The notes beneath the pieces are model-generated. The model did no database searches. It saw only the letters and a list, made by a program, of their open reading frames with translations, and was not told the DNA's origin. From DATECU01 sp035286745 (lineage in GTDB: Bacteria; Acidobacteriota; Vicinamibacteria; Fen-336): a stretch of 17,473 bases of DNA. Shown one piece after another: positions 1-7,264 of this stretch (its first letter is position 1; every line of letters starts with the position of its first letter). Location of the stretch: contig DATECU010000065.1 in the NCBI GenBank assembly GCA_035286745.1, positions 1-17,473 on the forward strand. The letters are read 5' to 3'. The position numbers and the translations under genes were made by a program.

Positions 1-727
1 GACCCCTCTCGAGTGGGCGGCCAAGACCGAACTCGTGGTCGTGAACAACGCGAGCGTCGACGACACCGCGCCCTTCCTGGACGACTGGCGCAGGAGCAAG
101 GCAGGGATCGGCTTCAAGCACGTCATCCACACCGACACCAACCTGGGCTATGCAGGCGGGAACAACCTCGGGGTACGGGCTGCCCGCGGGGACTACTTGC
201 TGTTGGTGAACAACGACGTGCTGTTCGATGCCAACCCCCTCGAGTACTGCCTGCGGACCTACCAGGACAACCCGCGTGCCATTCTGGGTCGCCAGCTGAT
301 TCGCCGCCGAGGCCCCTGGAACAGCTTGAACGGCCGGGTGGTGCGCTACCTCGAGGGCTGGTGCCTGTTCGCCAGCGCCGCCATCTGCCGCGAGCTGGGG
401 TTCTGGCGCGACAGCACCTTCACCGGCGTCTTCGACGAGACCTTCTCTCCGGCCTTCTTCGAGGACATCGATCTCAGCCTGCGCGCCAGCCTGAAGCAGA
501 TCGCGCTCCGCCAGGTGGCGATTCCGGTGCGCCACTTGGGCAGCCGCACCACAAAGATGACGCCGAGCTTCCCCTACATGCGGGTCATCAAGGAGAACCA
601 CGAGAAGTTCGTGGCCAAGTGGAAGCATCTTCAGGAGCCGGCGAACCAGCCCGGCGCGGCGGTGCAGGCGCTTCCCGGGCCCCGAATGGCCCTGGGCGGT
701 CTGGGGGCCCCGCGTCACGGACGATGA
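1..727 (+). CDS. GT2-family glycosyltransferase, 5'-truncated by window edge
   Basis: The frame starting at base 2 is open to the left edge and ends at TGA 725-727, giving 241 visible residues, so the true start lies outside. It reads as the GT-A domain of a family 2 glycosyltransferase of the rhamnosyltransferase-like type. The nucleotide-binding strand ELVVVNNASVDDT is near the edge, followed by NLGYAGGNN. The metal-binding LVNNDV stretch has its Asp at visible residue 72, and FFEDIDLSLR is the usual acidic catalytic-base region. Only the first beta-strand (about 10-20 residues) seems missing. The last 30 residues are Pro/Gly/Ala-rich and probably disordered. It should add a sugar from an NDP-sugar donor to a lipid-linked glycan at the cytoplasmic face. 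The downstream genes place it in an ABC-exported polysaccharide operon. Donor and linkage cannot be read from the sequence. Confidence 0.9.
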   Translation, partial: TPLEWAAKTELVVVNNASVDDTAPFLDDWRRSKAGIGFKHVIHTDTNLGYAGGNNLGVRAARGDYLLLVNNDVLFDANPLEYCLRTYQDNPRAILGRQLIRRRGPWNSLNGRVVRYLEGWCLFASAAICRELGFWRDSTFTGVFDETFSPAFFEDIDLSLRASLKQIALRQVAIPVRHLGSRTTKMTPSFPYMRVIKENHEKFVAKWKHLQEPANQPGAAVQALPGPRMALGGLGAPRHGR

Positions 728-771
728 GCCCCCGGGGCACACCTGGGGCGGGCCGCACGCCTAGCGCATAA
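724..771 (+). other. Possible 15-codon coupling ORF between the first two glycosyltransferase genes
   Basis: ATG 724-726 overlaps the TGA 725-727 of the upstream gene in the same ATGA arrangement used elsewhere in this operon. It reads MSPRGTPGAGRTPSA to TAA 769-771, six bases before the ATG at 778 and in the same frame as it. No Shine-Dalgarno is visible for the large fusion gene, so a relay of terminating ribosomes is conceivable. It may equally be chance; the peptide resembles nothing known to me. Confidence 0.2.
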
Positions 772-777
772 GCCGCG

Positions 778-3700
778 ATGACCGACGGCAAGCCACGGGT
801 TCTCATCATCGCCGGAATGCACCGGTCGGGCACCTCGGCGGCGGCGGCGCTGCTGCAGAGCGCGGGGCTCCACCTGGGCGACCGGCTGCTCGGCCCCAGC
901 CCCAGCAACCTGCGCGGGCATTTCGAGAACCTCGACTTCGTCGAGTTCCACCAGCGCAGACTCAAGGCCCTGGGCCTGAGCCCAGCCGGCTGGACCCTGA
1001 ACGGCCCTCTGCGGTTCGACGAGGTCGCGGCCGGCGAGGCGCTGCGCCTGGCCTCCATCAACGCCACCACCCCGGCCTGGGGTTTCAAGGACCCACGGAC
1101 GGTGCTGTTCCTGCGGGCTTGGGCGGCCCTGCTGCCGCAGGCGGCGTTCCTCTTCGTGCATCGCGCTCCCTGGGAGGTGGCCGACTCGCTCTACCGGCGC
1201 TCCGCGGAACACGATGCCGTCTTCCGCCACGACCCGGCGTACGCGGTGGATGTGTGGGCTCACTACAACGCCGAGATTCTCTCCTTCGACACCGAGCATT
1301 CGGCTCGCTCGTTGATCGTGAGCGCCCGCAGCTTGGGCGACCACCCGCAGACTCTGCTGACGACCCTGAACCAGCGCTTCGAACTGGGGCTCAAGACCCC
1401 GGCCCACGCCATGTTCGAGGAGTCGCTCCTCAAGCTCCCTCCCGACCCGGCGACCCGACCTGGCATGCTGAGCCGCTACCGCTCCGACCTCTTGCCGCTC
1501 TACCAGGCTCTGCTCAAGCGCTCCTGGCTCCCCCTGCCGCCGGCCGAGGCAGCCTGGCTGGAAACCCAGGCCGTCCCCCTGGACCCCAAGGCCCCCTTCC
1601 GCGACTGGATCGGTGTCCGGCTGGCCGAGAAGAAGGTTGCCACCCTGATCTCCGAGACGGACGCCCTGCGCTCCCGACTGGACCACGCGGAGGGGGAGTT
1701 GGAACGCACCCGCTCCTCTCTGGGCGAGATGCTGACGGAGACCGCCCACCCGTTGGCCCAGGCTCGCGCCGAAGCAGAGCGGGCGCAAGCCGAAGCCGAA
1801 CGGGTTCGCTTGGAGGCGGAGCGGGCGGAGACCGAGCTGGAGCGCGCGCGCGCCGAGGGCGCTCGGCTGCGAGCCGAGCTGGCCGCCCTGCGCGAGGTGG
1901 CGGCGGATCGGGAGCGGATGCGAACCGCCCTCCAGGTGGCGCTCCGGGAAGCGGCCAAGGAGCGGGACCGGGCGCAGACCGACCTCACCACCACCCGGGC
2001 CGAGTTGCAGCGCACCGAGTACTATCTGGCCGAAACGCTGCACAACGCGACAACCGAACGAGCACGTCTGCAATCGGAACTGGCCGAGGCCCGGGGTCGG
2101 TTGCGCGAATTGGAGCACGAGCGACTGCGCGACATGCTCCGGCGCGTTTCCCGGCGGTTCTGGGGGCGATTCCTGGACGCCTTCCACGATCGGGTGGGTC
2201 GGCCTCGCGCCTACCTCGATCGCCGCCGCCAGCAGCGGATGAGGAAGCTCGCCGACCGCGAAGCTCAAAGGCGGCAGCGGACCGCGCTCACCGCCCCCAC
2301 ATTCTGGAAGGGCATCGAAAGCGCGCTCCGAGAGCACGAGGCCCGGGAGACCGAGCCCTGTGAGGTCAGCATCCTCACGCCCACCTACAACACCAACCTG
2401 TTCGGCTTCCGCGAAACCGTGGAGAGCGTCTTGCGGCAAACCACGACTGGCTGGGAGTGGTGCCTGGTCGACGACGGGTCTTCCGATCGGGAGCTGCATA
2501 CCGTGCTCGAGGGCCTGACGCGGCGGGTGCCCAGGATCCGGGTCCTGCTGGCCGAGCACGGAGGCATCGGCGCCGCCACCAACCGAGCGCTGGCCATGGC
2601 CGGGGCCCCGCGGGTCTGCTTCCTCGACCATGACGACACCCTGACTCCCGACGCGGTGGCCACGGTTCGGGAGGCCCTGAACGAGGAGTGGGACGTCGCC
2701 TACTCCGATGAAGACAAGCTCGACGCCTCCGGACGCTTGACCGAAGCGCCGTTCCACAAGCCCGCCTGGTCGCCGGAGTATCTCCGGGGCGTCATGTACG
2801 TCGGACATCTGCTGGCGGTGCGCCGAGAGCTGGTGCGGCGGGTGGGCGGAGTCAGAAGCGAGTTCGACGGAGTGCAGGACTTCGAGCTGATGCTGAGGCT
2901 GACCGAGGTGGGCGCCCGGGTCAGGCACATCCCCCGAATCCTCTACCACTGGCGCCGCAGCCCCGGCAGCGTGGCCGAGAGTCTGGGGGCCAAGCCGGGA
3001 ATCGCCGAGCTTCAGCGTGCCGCGGTGGCCGCCCATCTGGCCCGGCTGGGATTGCCGGCCAGAGCCGAGCCGCAAGGAGAACATCACCGGATCGCCGTGC
3101 TGCCGGGTCCGCGCCAGACCACGCCGCAGGTGAGCCTCATCATTCCCACCAAGGACGCGCCCGGCTTTCTCCGTCGTTGCCTGGCGAGCATCTTCGCCAC
3201 CTCGACCTATCCGAACTTCGAGGTGCTGCTCATGGACAACGAGACCCGGGACCCCGACGCGGTCCGGATCATGAGCAACTTCCCGGTGCGGCGCATCAAC
3301 CTGCCCGGCCCTTTCAACTACTCCCGCGCCAACAATGAGGGCAGCCGTCAGGCGCAAGGTGCGTACCTGCTGTTCTTGAACAACGACACCGAGATACTGA
3401 CCCATGACTGGATCGAGCACCTTCTCTACTACGCCGAGCAGAACGACGTGGGCGCGGTGGGAGGGCTTCTGCTCTTCCCCGACCGCACGGTCCAACACGC
3501 CGGGATCGTGCTGGGTTTCCGCGGCACCGCCGACCACGTGATGCGCGGCTTTCCCGCCGAGGCCGACGGCTACGCCGGGTCCCTCTCCTGTGCCCGTGAG
3601 GTGTCGGCGGTCACCGGAGCTTGCATGATGGTGCGCAAGGCTCTGTTCGAAGAGGTGGGTGGCATGAACGAACACTACGCCACCCACTATCAAGATGTCG

Positions 3701-3915
3701 ACTTGTGCCTAACTCTGCTCGATCGAGGTCGACGCAACATCTTCACGCCGCGGGCCGGCCTCTTCCACTTCGAGTCGGCCACCCGCAGCTCCCGCTATGA
3801 CCTGGTGGATCGAGTGCTGCTGCTCGACCGCTGGCAGGACCGAATCGAAGCCGGGGATCCGTTCTTCAACCCGCACTTCGACCTGAGCCGCACCGACTAC
3901 AGCCTGCGCGCCTGA
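778..3915 (+). CDS. Sulfotransferase - coiled coil - GT2 - GT2 fusion protein
   Basis: This is a 1045-residue multidomain protein. Residues 1-250 resemble a PAPS-dependent sulfotransferase: the 5'-phosphosulfate loop is GMHRSGTS (13-20), and a VHR-x7-S element with R129 and S137 fits the 3'-phosphate site. Residues about 283-322 and 326-455 are Glu/Arg/Ala-rich heptad sequence typical of a long coiled coil, with a Pro at 325 between the parts. A very basic stretch (about 447-503) follows. The first GT2 domain starts near 527 (ILTPTYN; D565/D566; DHDD 617-620; QDFE 700-703). The second starts near 784 (LIIPTK; NND 868-870; QDVD 972-975). Both GT2 domains keep their acidic residues, so both look active. 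The GT2 pair resembles tandem O-antigen glycosyltransferases; fusion to a sulfotransferase suggests glycan sulfation coupled to assembly. The start is ATG 778; the next gene begins 3 nt after its stop. Acceptor and sugars are unknown. Confidence 0.9.
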   Translation: MTDGKPRVLIIAGMHRSGTSAAAALLQSAGLHLGDRLLGPSPSNLRGHFENLDFVEFHQRRLKALGLSPAGWTLNGPLRFDEVAAGEALRLASINATTPAWGFKDPRTVLFLRAWAALLPQAAFLFVHRAPWEVADSLYRRSAEHDAVFRHDPAYAVDVWAHYNAEILSFDTEHSARSLIVSARSLGDHPQTLLTTLNQRFELGLKTPAHAMFEESLLKLPPDPATRPGMLSRYRSDLLPLYQALLKRSWLPLPPAEAAWLETQAVPLDPKAPFRDWIGVRLAEKKVATLISETDALRSRLDHAEGELERTRSSLGEMLTETAHPLAQARAEAERAQAEAERVRLEAERAETELERARAEGARLRAELAALREVAADRERMRTALQVALREAAKERDRAQTDLTTTRAELQRTEYYLAETLHNATTERARLQSELAEARGRLRELEHERLRDMLRRVSRRFWGRFLDAFHDRVGRPRAYLDRRRQQRMRKLADREAQRRQRTALTAPTFWKGIESALREHEARETEPCEVSILTPTYNTNLFGFRETVESVLRQTTTGWEWCLVDDGSSDRELHTVLEGLTRRVPRIRVLLAEHGGIGAATNRALAMAGAPRVCFLDHDDTLTPDAVATVREALNEEWDVAYSDEDKLDASGRLTEAPFHKPAWSPEYLRGVMYVGHLLAVRRELVRRVGGVRSEFDGVQDFELMLRLTEVGARVRHIPRILYHWRRSPGSVAESLGAKPGIAELQRAAVAAHLARLGLPARAEPQGEHHRIAVLPGPRQTTPQVSLIIPTKDAPGFLRRCLASIFATSTYPNFEVLLMDNETRDPDAVRIMSNFPVRRINLPGPFNYSRANNEGSRQAQGAYLLFLNNDTEILTHDWIEHLLYYAEQNDVGAVGGLLLFPDRTVQHAGIVLGFRGTADHVMRGFPAEADGYAGSLSCAREVSAVTGACMMVRKALFEEVGGMNEHYATHYQDVDLCLTLLDRGRRNIFTPRAGLFHFESATRSSRYDLVDRVLLLDRWQDRIEAGDPFFNPHFDLSRTDYSLRA

Positions 3916-3918
3916 TCC

Positions 3919-5100
3919 ATGAACGTCCTGTTCGTCCTCTACGAGAGCCTGGAATCCAACGGGGCGCTGCACGTGCACCACTTCGCCAACCAGCTGGCGA
4001 TGCTGGGTGTCCGCCCGGTCCTGGCGGTCCCCTCTGGCCCACTCGAGGTTCCCCTGCCCGGCGAGCGCCGGTACACCGTCGTGGGCTTCACCGACGTCGG
4101 CCAACTGGCCCGCGCCTTCCCCGACGGGAGAGGGCCCGACCTGATCCATGCCTGGACGCCGCGGGAGAGGGTGCGCGTGTTCTGCCAGGCGCTGCTCCGC
4201 CAGCGTCGGGTCCCCTTGCTGGTGCACCTGGAGGACAACGAAGACTGCCTGCTGGAGCGCATTCTGGGCCAGACTCTCACGAAGCTGGCCCAGAGCGAGG
4301 TCCCGGACACCCTGTCCCATCCCGTACGCTCTCGGGAGTTCTTGGCCGCCGCCGCCGGGATCACCTTGATCGCAGAGCCGCTCGCAGAGTTCGTCCCCCC
4401 GGGTGTGCCCTGGACCCTGCTCTGGCCGGGGGCCGACACCGAGAGCTTCTACCCGCGGCCTCAGGGCACCAGCGACCGCTACGGCATCAGACCAAACGCG
4501 TTTGTGTTGGCATACACCGGCAACGTCCACCCGGCCAACGCCCGGGAGGTGAGGAGCGTGTACCTGGCGGCGGCGCTGCTCTCCCGTGAGGGGCAGCCCA
4601 CCGTGGTCCTGCGCACCGGCAAGGACTTCTGTTCCTTCCTGGGGGAAGACGACTCCTGGGCCCGACCTTACGCCGTGGAACTGGGATTCGTCCCTCACCG
4701 CGAGCTGCCGGAGGTCCTGGCCCGGGCCGATCTGCTGGTTCAGCCGGGGCGGCCCGATCGCTTCAACGACTACCGCTTGCCCTCCAAGCTCCCCGAGTAC
4801 TTGGCCATGGGCAAGCCGGTCTTGCTTCCCGAGGCTAACCTCGGCCACCACCTGAGGCATCGCGAGGAGGCCCTGGTCTGTCCGGTGGTCGACGCGTTGG
4901 CCATCGTGGACGCGGTGCGCCTGCTACTCAAGGAGCCAGGCCTTGCCGAGCGGCTCGGCCGCGGCGCCCTGGCCTTCGCCAAGTCGCGTTTGGTGTGGCA
5001 AGAGAGCGCCTCTCGATTGCTCGCCTTCTATCGATCCTCGTGGGCTGGCAACCGGTTGGCGGCACCAGCGGAAGCCAGTGGGGTGGGGGGGGGATCATGA
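3919..5100 (+). CDS. GT-B fold glycosyltransferase (GT4-like)
   Basis: This 393-residue protein looks like a retaining GT-B glycosyltransferase. The N-terminal half opens with a Rossmann strand (MNVLFVLYESLESNGA), and HVHHFANQLAMLG is the usual acceptor-side helix. The C-terminal half begins around residue 195 (LAYTGNVHPANAREV). It carries the donor-site segment RLPSKLPEYLAMGKPVLLPE, with K290 and E293 in the positions GT4 enzymes use for the nucleotide-sugar phosphate and ribose. The first Glu of the classic EX7E motif is not obvious, as in many GT4 relatives. It should act in the cytoplasm on the lipid-linked glycan. The start ATG lies 3 nt after the fusion-gene stop and no Shine-Dalgarno is evident, so coupling is likely. 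Its stop overlaps the wzm start (ATGA). The C-terminus is encoded by a nine-G run, so the last residues (GVGGGS) depend on its exact length. Confidence 0.85.
   Translation: MNVLFVLYESLESNGALHVHHFANQLAMLGVRPVLAVPSGPLEVPLPGERRYTVVGFTDVGQLARAFPDGRGPDLIHAWTPRERVRVFCQALLRQRRVPLLVHLEDNEDCLLERILGQTLTKLAQSEVPDTLSHPVRSREFLAAAAGITLIAEPLAEFVPPGVPWTLLWPGADTESFYPRPQGTSDRYGIRPNAFVLAYTGNVHPANAREVRSVYLAAALLSREGQPTVVLRTGKDFCSFLGEDDSWARPYAVELGFVPHRELPEVLARADLLVQPGRPDRFNDYRLPSKLPEYLAMGKPVLLPEANLGHHLRHREEALVCPVVDALAIVDAVRLLLKEPGLAERLGRGALAFAKSRLVWQESASRLLAFYRSSWAGNRLAAPAEASGVGGGS
5085..5093 (+). repeat. Homopolymeric G9 tract at the glycosyltransferase/wzm junction
   Basis: Nine consecutive G residues lie at 5085-5093, preceded by GGGGT. 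They are inside the last codons of the GT4-like gene and 3 nt before the wzm ATG at 5097. The run can serve as a G-rich ribosome binding site. Gain of one G (or loss of two) would shift the upstream reading frame into the wzm frame, which is open here, and fuse the two proteins. Loss of one G would put it in the third frame. The run length may also be a sequencing artefact. Confidence 0.6.
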
Positions 5101-5903
5101 ACCCCCTCTTGTTCTTCCGTCGCCTGTGGCCGGTGCGTGGCCTGGCTCTCAAGATGATCCGCCGTGACATCGAGACCCGCTATCGCGGGTCCTTCCTGGG
5201 TGTGCTGTGGGCGTTTCTGAACCCGCTGGTGATGCTGCTGCTCTACACCCTCGTCTTCGGCGTGATCATGAAGGCCCGGTGGCCGGGAGACCCGGGCGCT
5301 GGCATCACCGGCATCGCGGTTTCATTGTTCTGCGGTCTCATCCCCTACAACGTCTTCGCCGAGTGCGCCACCCGCGGCCCTGGCCTGGTGGTGGCGGTGC
5401 CCAACTACGTCAAGCGGGTGGTGTTCCCTTTGGAGGTCCTGCCCCTGGTGCTGGTGGGGTCTGCCCTCTTCCATGGCCTGGTCTCCTTCGCAGTGCTGCT
5501 TGGTGTGGTGCTCTTTGCCACGGGGTCCCTCGCCTGGACCGTGCTGCTGGTGCCGGCCGTGGTGTTTCCCATGCTGCTCCTGCTGCTCGGCCTGACCTTC
5601 GTTCTGTCCAGCCTGGGTGTGTTTCTCCGCGATCTGGGCCAGGGCATGGGTCTCGTCACCCAGGTGGTTCTCTTCGGGACCCCGATCCTGTACCCTCGGC
5701 AGGCGCTTCCCGGTCCCTTGGGGGCGCTGGTCGCGGTGAACCCTCTGGCCTGGACCGTGGAGAACGTGCGCAAGGTCGTGCTGCAGGGGAAGGCTCCCGA
5801 CTGGCCCGGCCTCCTGGTCTGGAGCGCTGTCACCGGGCTCCTGATGCTGGCCGGCTACGCCTGGTTCATGAAGACCAAGCGTGCCTTCGCCGATGTGATC
5901 TGA
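5097..5903 (+). CDS. wzm: ABC-2 type polysaccharide export permease (Wzm-like)
   Basis: This 268-residue inner-membrane permease is the transmembrane half of an ABC exporter that moves undecaprenyl-linked polysaccharide to the periplasm. An amphipathic N-terminal helix is followed by the family hallmark KMIRRDIETRYRGSFLGVLW (20-38). Six hydrophobic segments follow at about 35-57, 72-90, 114-141, 147-173, 183-200 and 237-256. FGTPILYP and NPLAWTVENVR are typical of Wzm/TagG-type permeases. Length matches the family's usual 255-280 residues. The frame is open upstream to 4995, but ATG 5097 was chosen because it overlaps the preceding stop, follows a G-rich run and starts the conserved N-terminus (MNPLLFFRRLW). 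Its partner ATPase follows after 2 nt. It probably dimerises and works with Wzt. The sequence does not show whether the cargo is O-antigen, capsule or another glycan. Confidence 0.93.
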   Translation: MNPLLFFRRLWPVRGLALKMIRRDIETRYRGSFLGVLWAFLNPLVMLLLYTLVFGVIMKARWPGDPGAGITGIAVSLFCGLIPYNVFAECATRGPGLVVAVPNYVKRVVFPLEVLPLVLVGSALFHGLVSFAVLLGVVLFATGSLAWTVLLVPAVVFPMLLLLLGLTFVLSSLGVFLRDLGQGMGLVTQVVLFGTPILYPRQALPGPLGALVAVNPLAWTVENVRKVVLQGKAPDWPGLLVWSAVTGLLMLAGYAWFMKTKRAFADVI

Positions 5904-5905
5904 CC

Positions 5906-7264
5906 GTGGATTCCCTCGTGGTTTCGGTCGAGGCCGTCTCCAAGGCCTACGTTCGACACGCGACACCCTGGGAGCGCTTGAAGGCGCTCTTCCTGCCCGA
6001 CCGCTACCGGGGGGAGGAGTTCTGGGCCCTGCGCGAGGTGAGCCTCTCGGTCCGCCGGGGGGAGACCGTCGGCATCGTGGGCAGGAACGGCTCGGGGAAG
6101 AGCACGCTGCTCCAGCTCATCGCCGGCACCCTCACCCCCACCTCCGGCCGGACAGAGGTTACGGGTCGCGTCTCCGCCCTCCTGGAGCTGGGCTCCGGCT
6201 TCAACCCCGACTTCACAGGCCGCGAGAACGTGGTCTTTCAGGCGAGCCTGATGGGTCTCCCCTCGGCCGAGATTCAGGAGCGCTTCCCGGAGATCGCGGC
6301 TTTCGCCGACATTGGGGACTTCCTCGACCAGCCGGTGCGAACCTACTCCAGCGGTATGTTCGTGCGCTTGGCGTTTGCGGTTGCCATCAGCGTGAACCCG
6401 GAGCTGCTGATCGTGGACGAGGCCTTGAGCGTGGGCGATGAGGGCTTCCAGCGCAAGTGCTACGGGCGCATTCGGGCCTTCCAGGAACGCGGCGGCACCG
6501 TCCTCTTCGTCTCCCATTCGGGGGCGGTCGTGGTCGACCTGTGCGATCGGGCCCTGCTGCTGGACCGCGGCGAACGGTTGCTCGAGGGCCCGCCGAAAGA
6601 GGTGGTGTCCCGCTACCACAAGCTGCTCTTCGCTGCGCCCGAGGCGCGGGAGCGGCTGCGGGCCGAGCTTCTGGCGTGGACGCACGGCGCCCCCGCCCCC
6701 GGCACCACGCCGCCCGACTTGATCGAGGCTGAGCCCAGCGGCCAGCCGCCGGCGTCCCTGACCGAGCACTTCGATCCCAGCCTGGTCCCGCCGAGCGTCC
6801 TGAGCTACGACTCGCGCGGCTGCCGGATCGAGAGCCCCCGCCTGCTGGCGGCGGGAGGTCACCCCGCCAACCTGTTGGTGCGGCGCCGGGAATACGTCTA
6901 CACCTATCGCGTGCGCTTCGCCACCGCCGCCTTCAAGGTCCGTTTCGGCATGCTGGTCAAGACGGTGACCGGCTTCGAGCTGGGCGGGGCTGCATCCCAC
7001 GGTCCCGGTGGCGGGCTCGATCATGTGGAGAGCGGTCAGCTGGCCGAGGTGCGCTTTCGGTTTCACTGCTTCCTGCTGCCCGGGATGTACTTCCTGAACG
7101 CCGGGGTGGTGGGGGTGGTGGACGGCGAGGAGGTGTACCTGCACCGCTTCATCGACGTCCTGGCCTTCCGCGTGCAACCGGAACCGGGACTTCTGCCTAC
7201 CGCCATCGTGGACTTCCTGGTGGAGCCGTCGGTCATCCTGGATGTCGCGGAGTCGGGCGCTTGA
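5906..7264 (+). CDS. wzt: ABC polysaccharide export ATPase with C-terminal carbohydrate-binding-type domain (Wzt-like)
   Basis: This 452-residue protein powers polysaccharide export with the upstream permease. The nucleotide-binding domain (about 1-245) has Walker A GRNGSGKST (59-67), LLELGSGFNPDFTGREN (92-108) typical of Wzt-type ATPases, signature YSSGM (147-151), Walker B LLIVDE (167-172) and the H-loop His204. After a Pro/Ala-rich linker, residues about 290-425 form a second domain. Its RFRFHCFLLPGMYFLNAGV stretch (383-401) is characteristic of the Wzt C-terminal jelly-roll that binds the modified chain end in E. coli O8/O9a. Plain polysaccharide-export ATPases are about 250 residues, so the extension is informative. 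GTG 5906 was chosen as start: it lies 2 nt after the wzm stop and begins the conserved VVSVEAVSKAY. GTG 5918 is an alternative. The open frame upstream is a shadow inside wzm. The stop overlaps the next start (TTGA). Confidence 0.93.
   Translation: MDSLVVSVEAVSKAYVRHATPWERLKALFLPDRYRGEEFWALREVSLSVRRGETVGIVGRNGSGKSTLLQLIAGTLTPTSGRTEVTGRVSALLELGSGFNPDFTGRENVVFQASLMGLPSAEIQERFPEIAAFADIGDFLDQPVRTYSSGMFVRLAFAVAISVNPELLIVDEALSVGDEGFQRKCYGRIRAFQERGGTVLFVSHSGAVVVDLCDRALLLDRGERLLEGPPKEVVSRYHKLLFAAPEARERLRAELLAWTHGAPAPGTTPPDLIEAEPSGQPPASLTEHFDPSLVPPSVLSYDSRGCRIESPRLLAAGGHPANLLVRRREYVYTYRVRFATAAFKVRFGMLVKTVTGFELGGAASHGPGGGLDHVESGQLAEVRFRFHCFLLPGMYFLNAGVVGVVDGEEVYLHRFIDVLAFRVQPEPGLLPTAIVDFLVEPSVILDVAESGA

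Noticed and set aside
715..3693. A 992-codon open frame on the minus strand opposite the fusion gene
   Set aside because: Its translation is low-complexity Gly/Gln/His/Arg/Val-rich with no domain. It mirrors a clearly real + strand gene and arises from high GC in third positions.
4995..5096. Upstream extension of wzm by 34 codons
   Set aside because: It lies inside the GT4-like gene and has no Wzm similarity; ATG 5097 begins the conserved N-terminus.
5855..7177. A long minus-strand open frame opposite wzt
   Set aside because: No recognisable motif, biased composition, and complete overlap with a gene carrying all ABC ATPase motifs.
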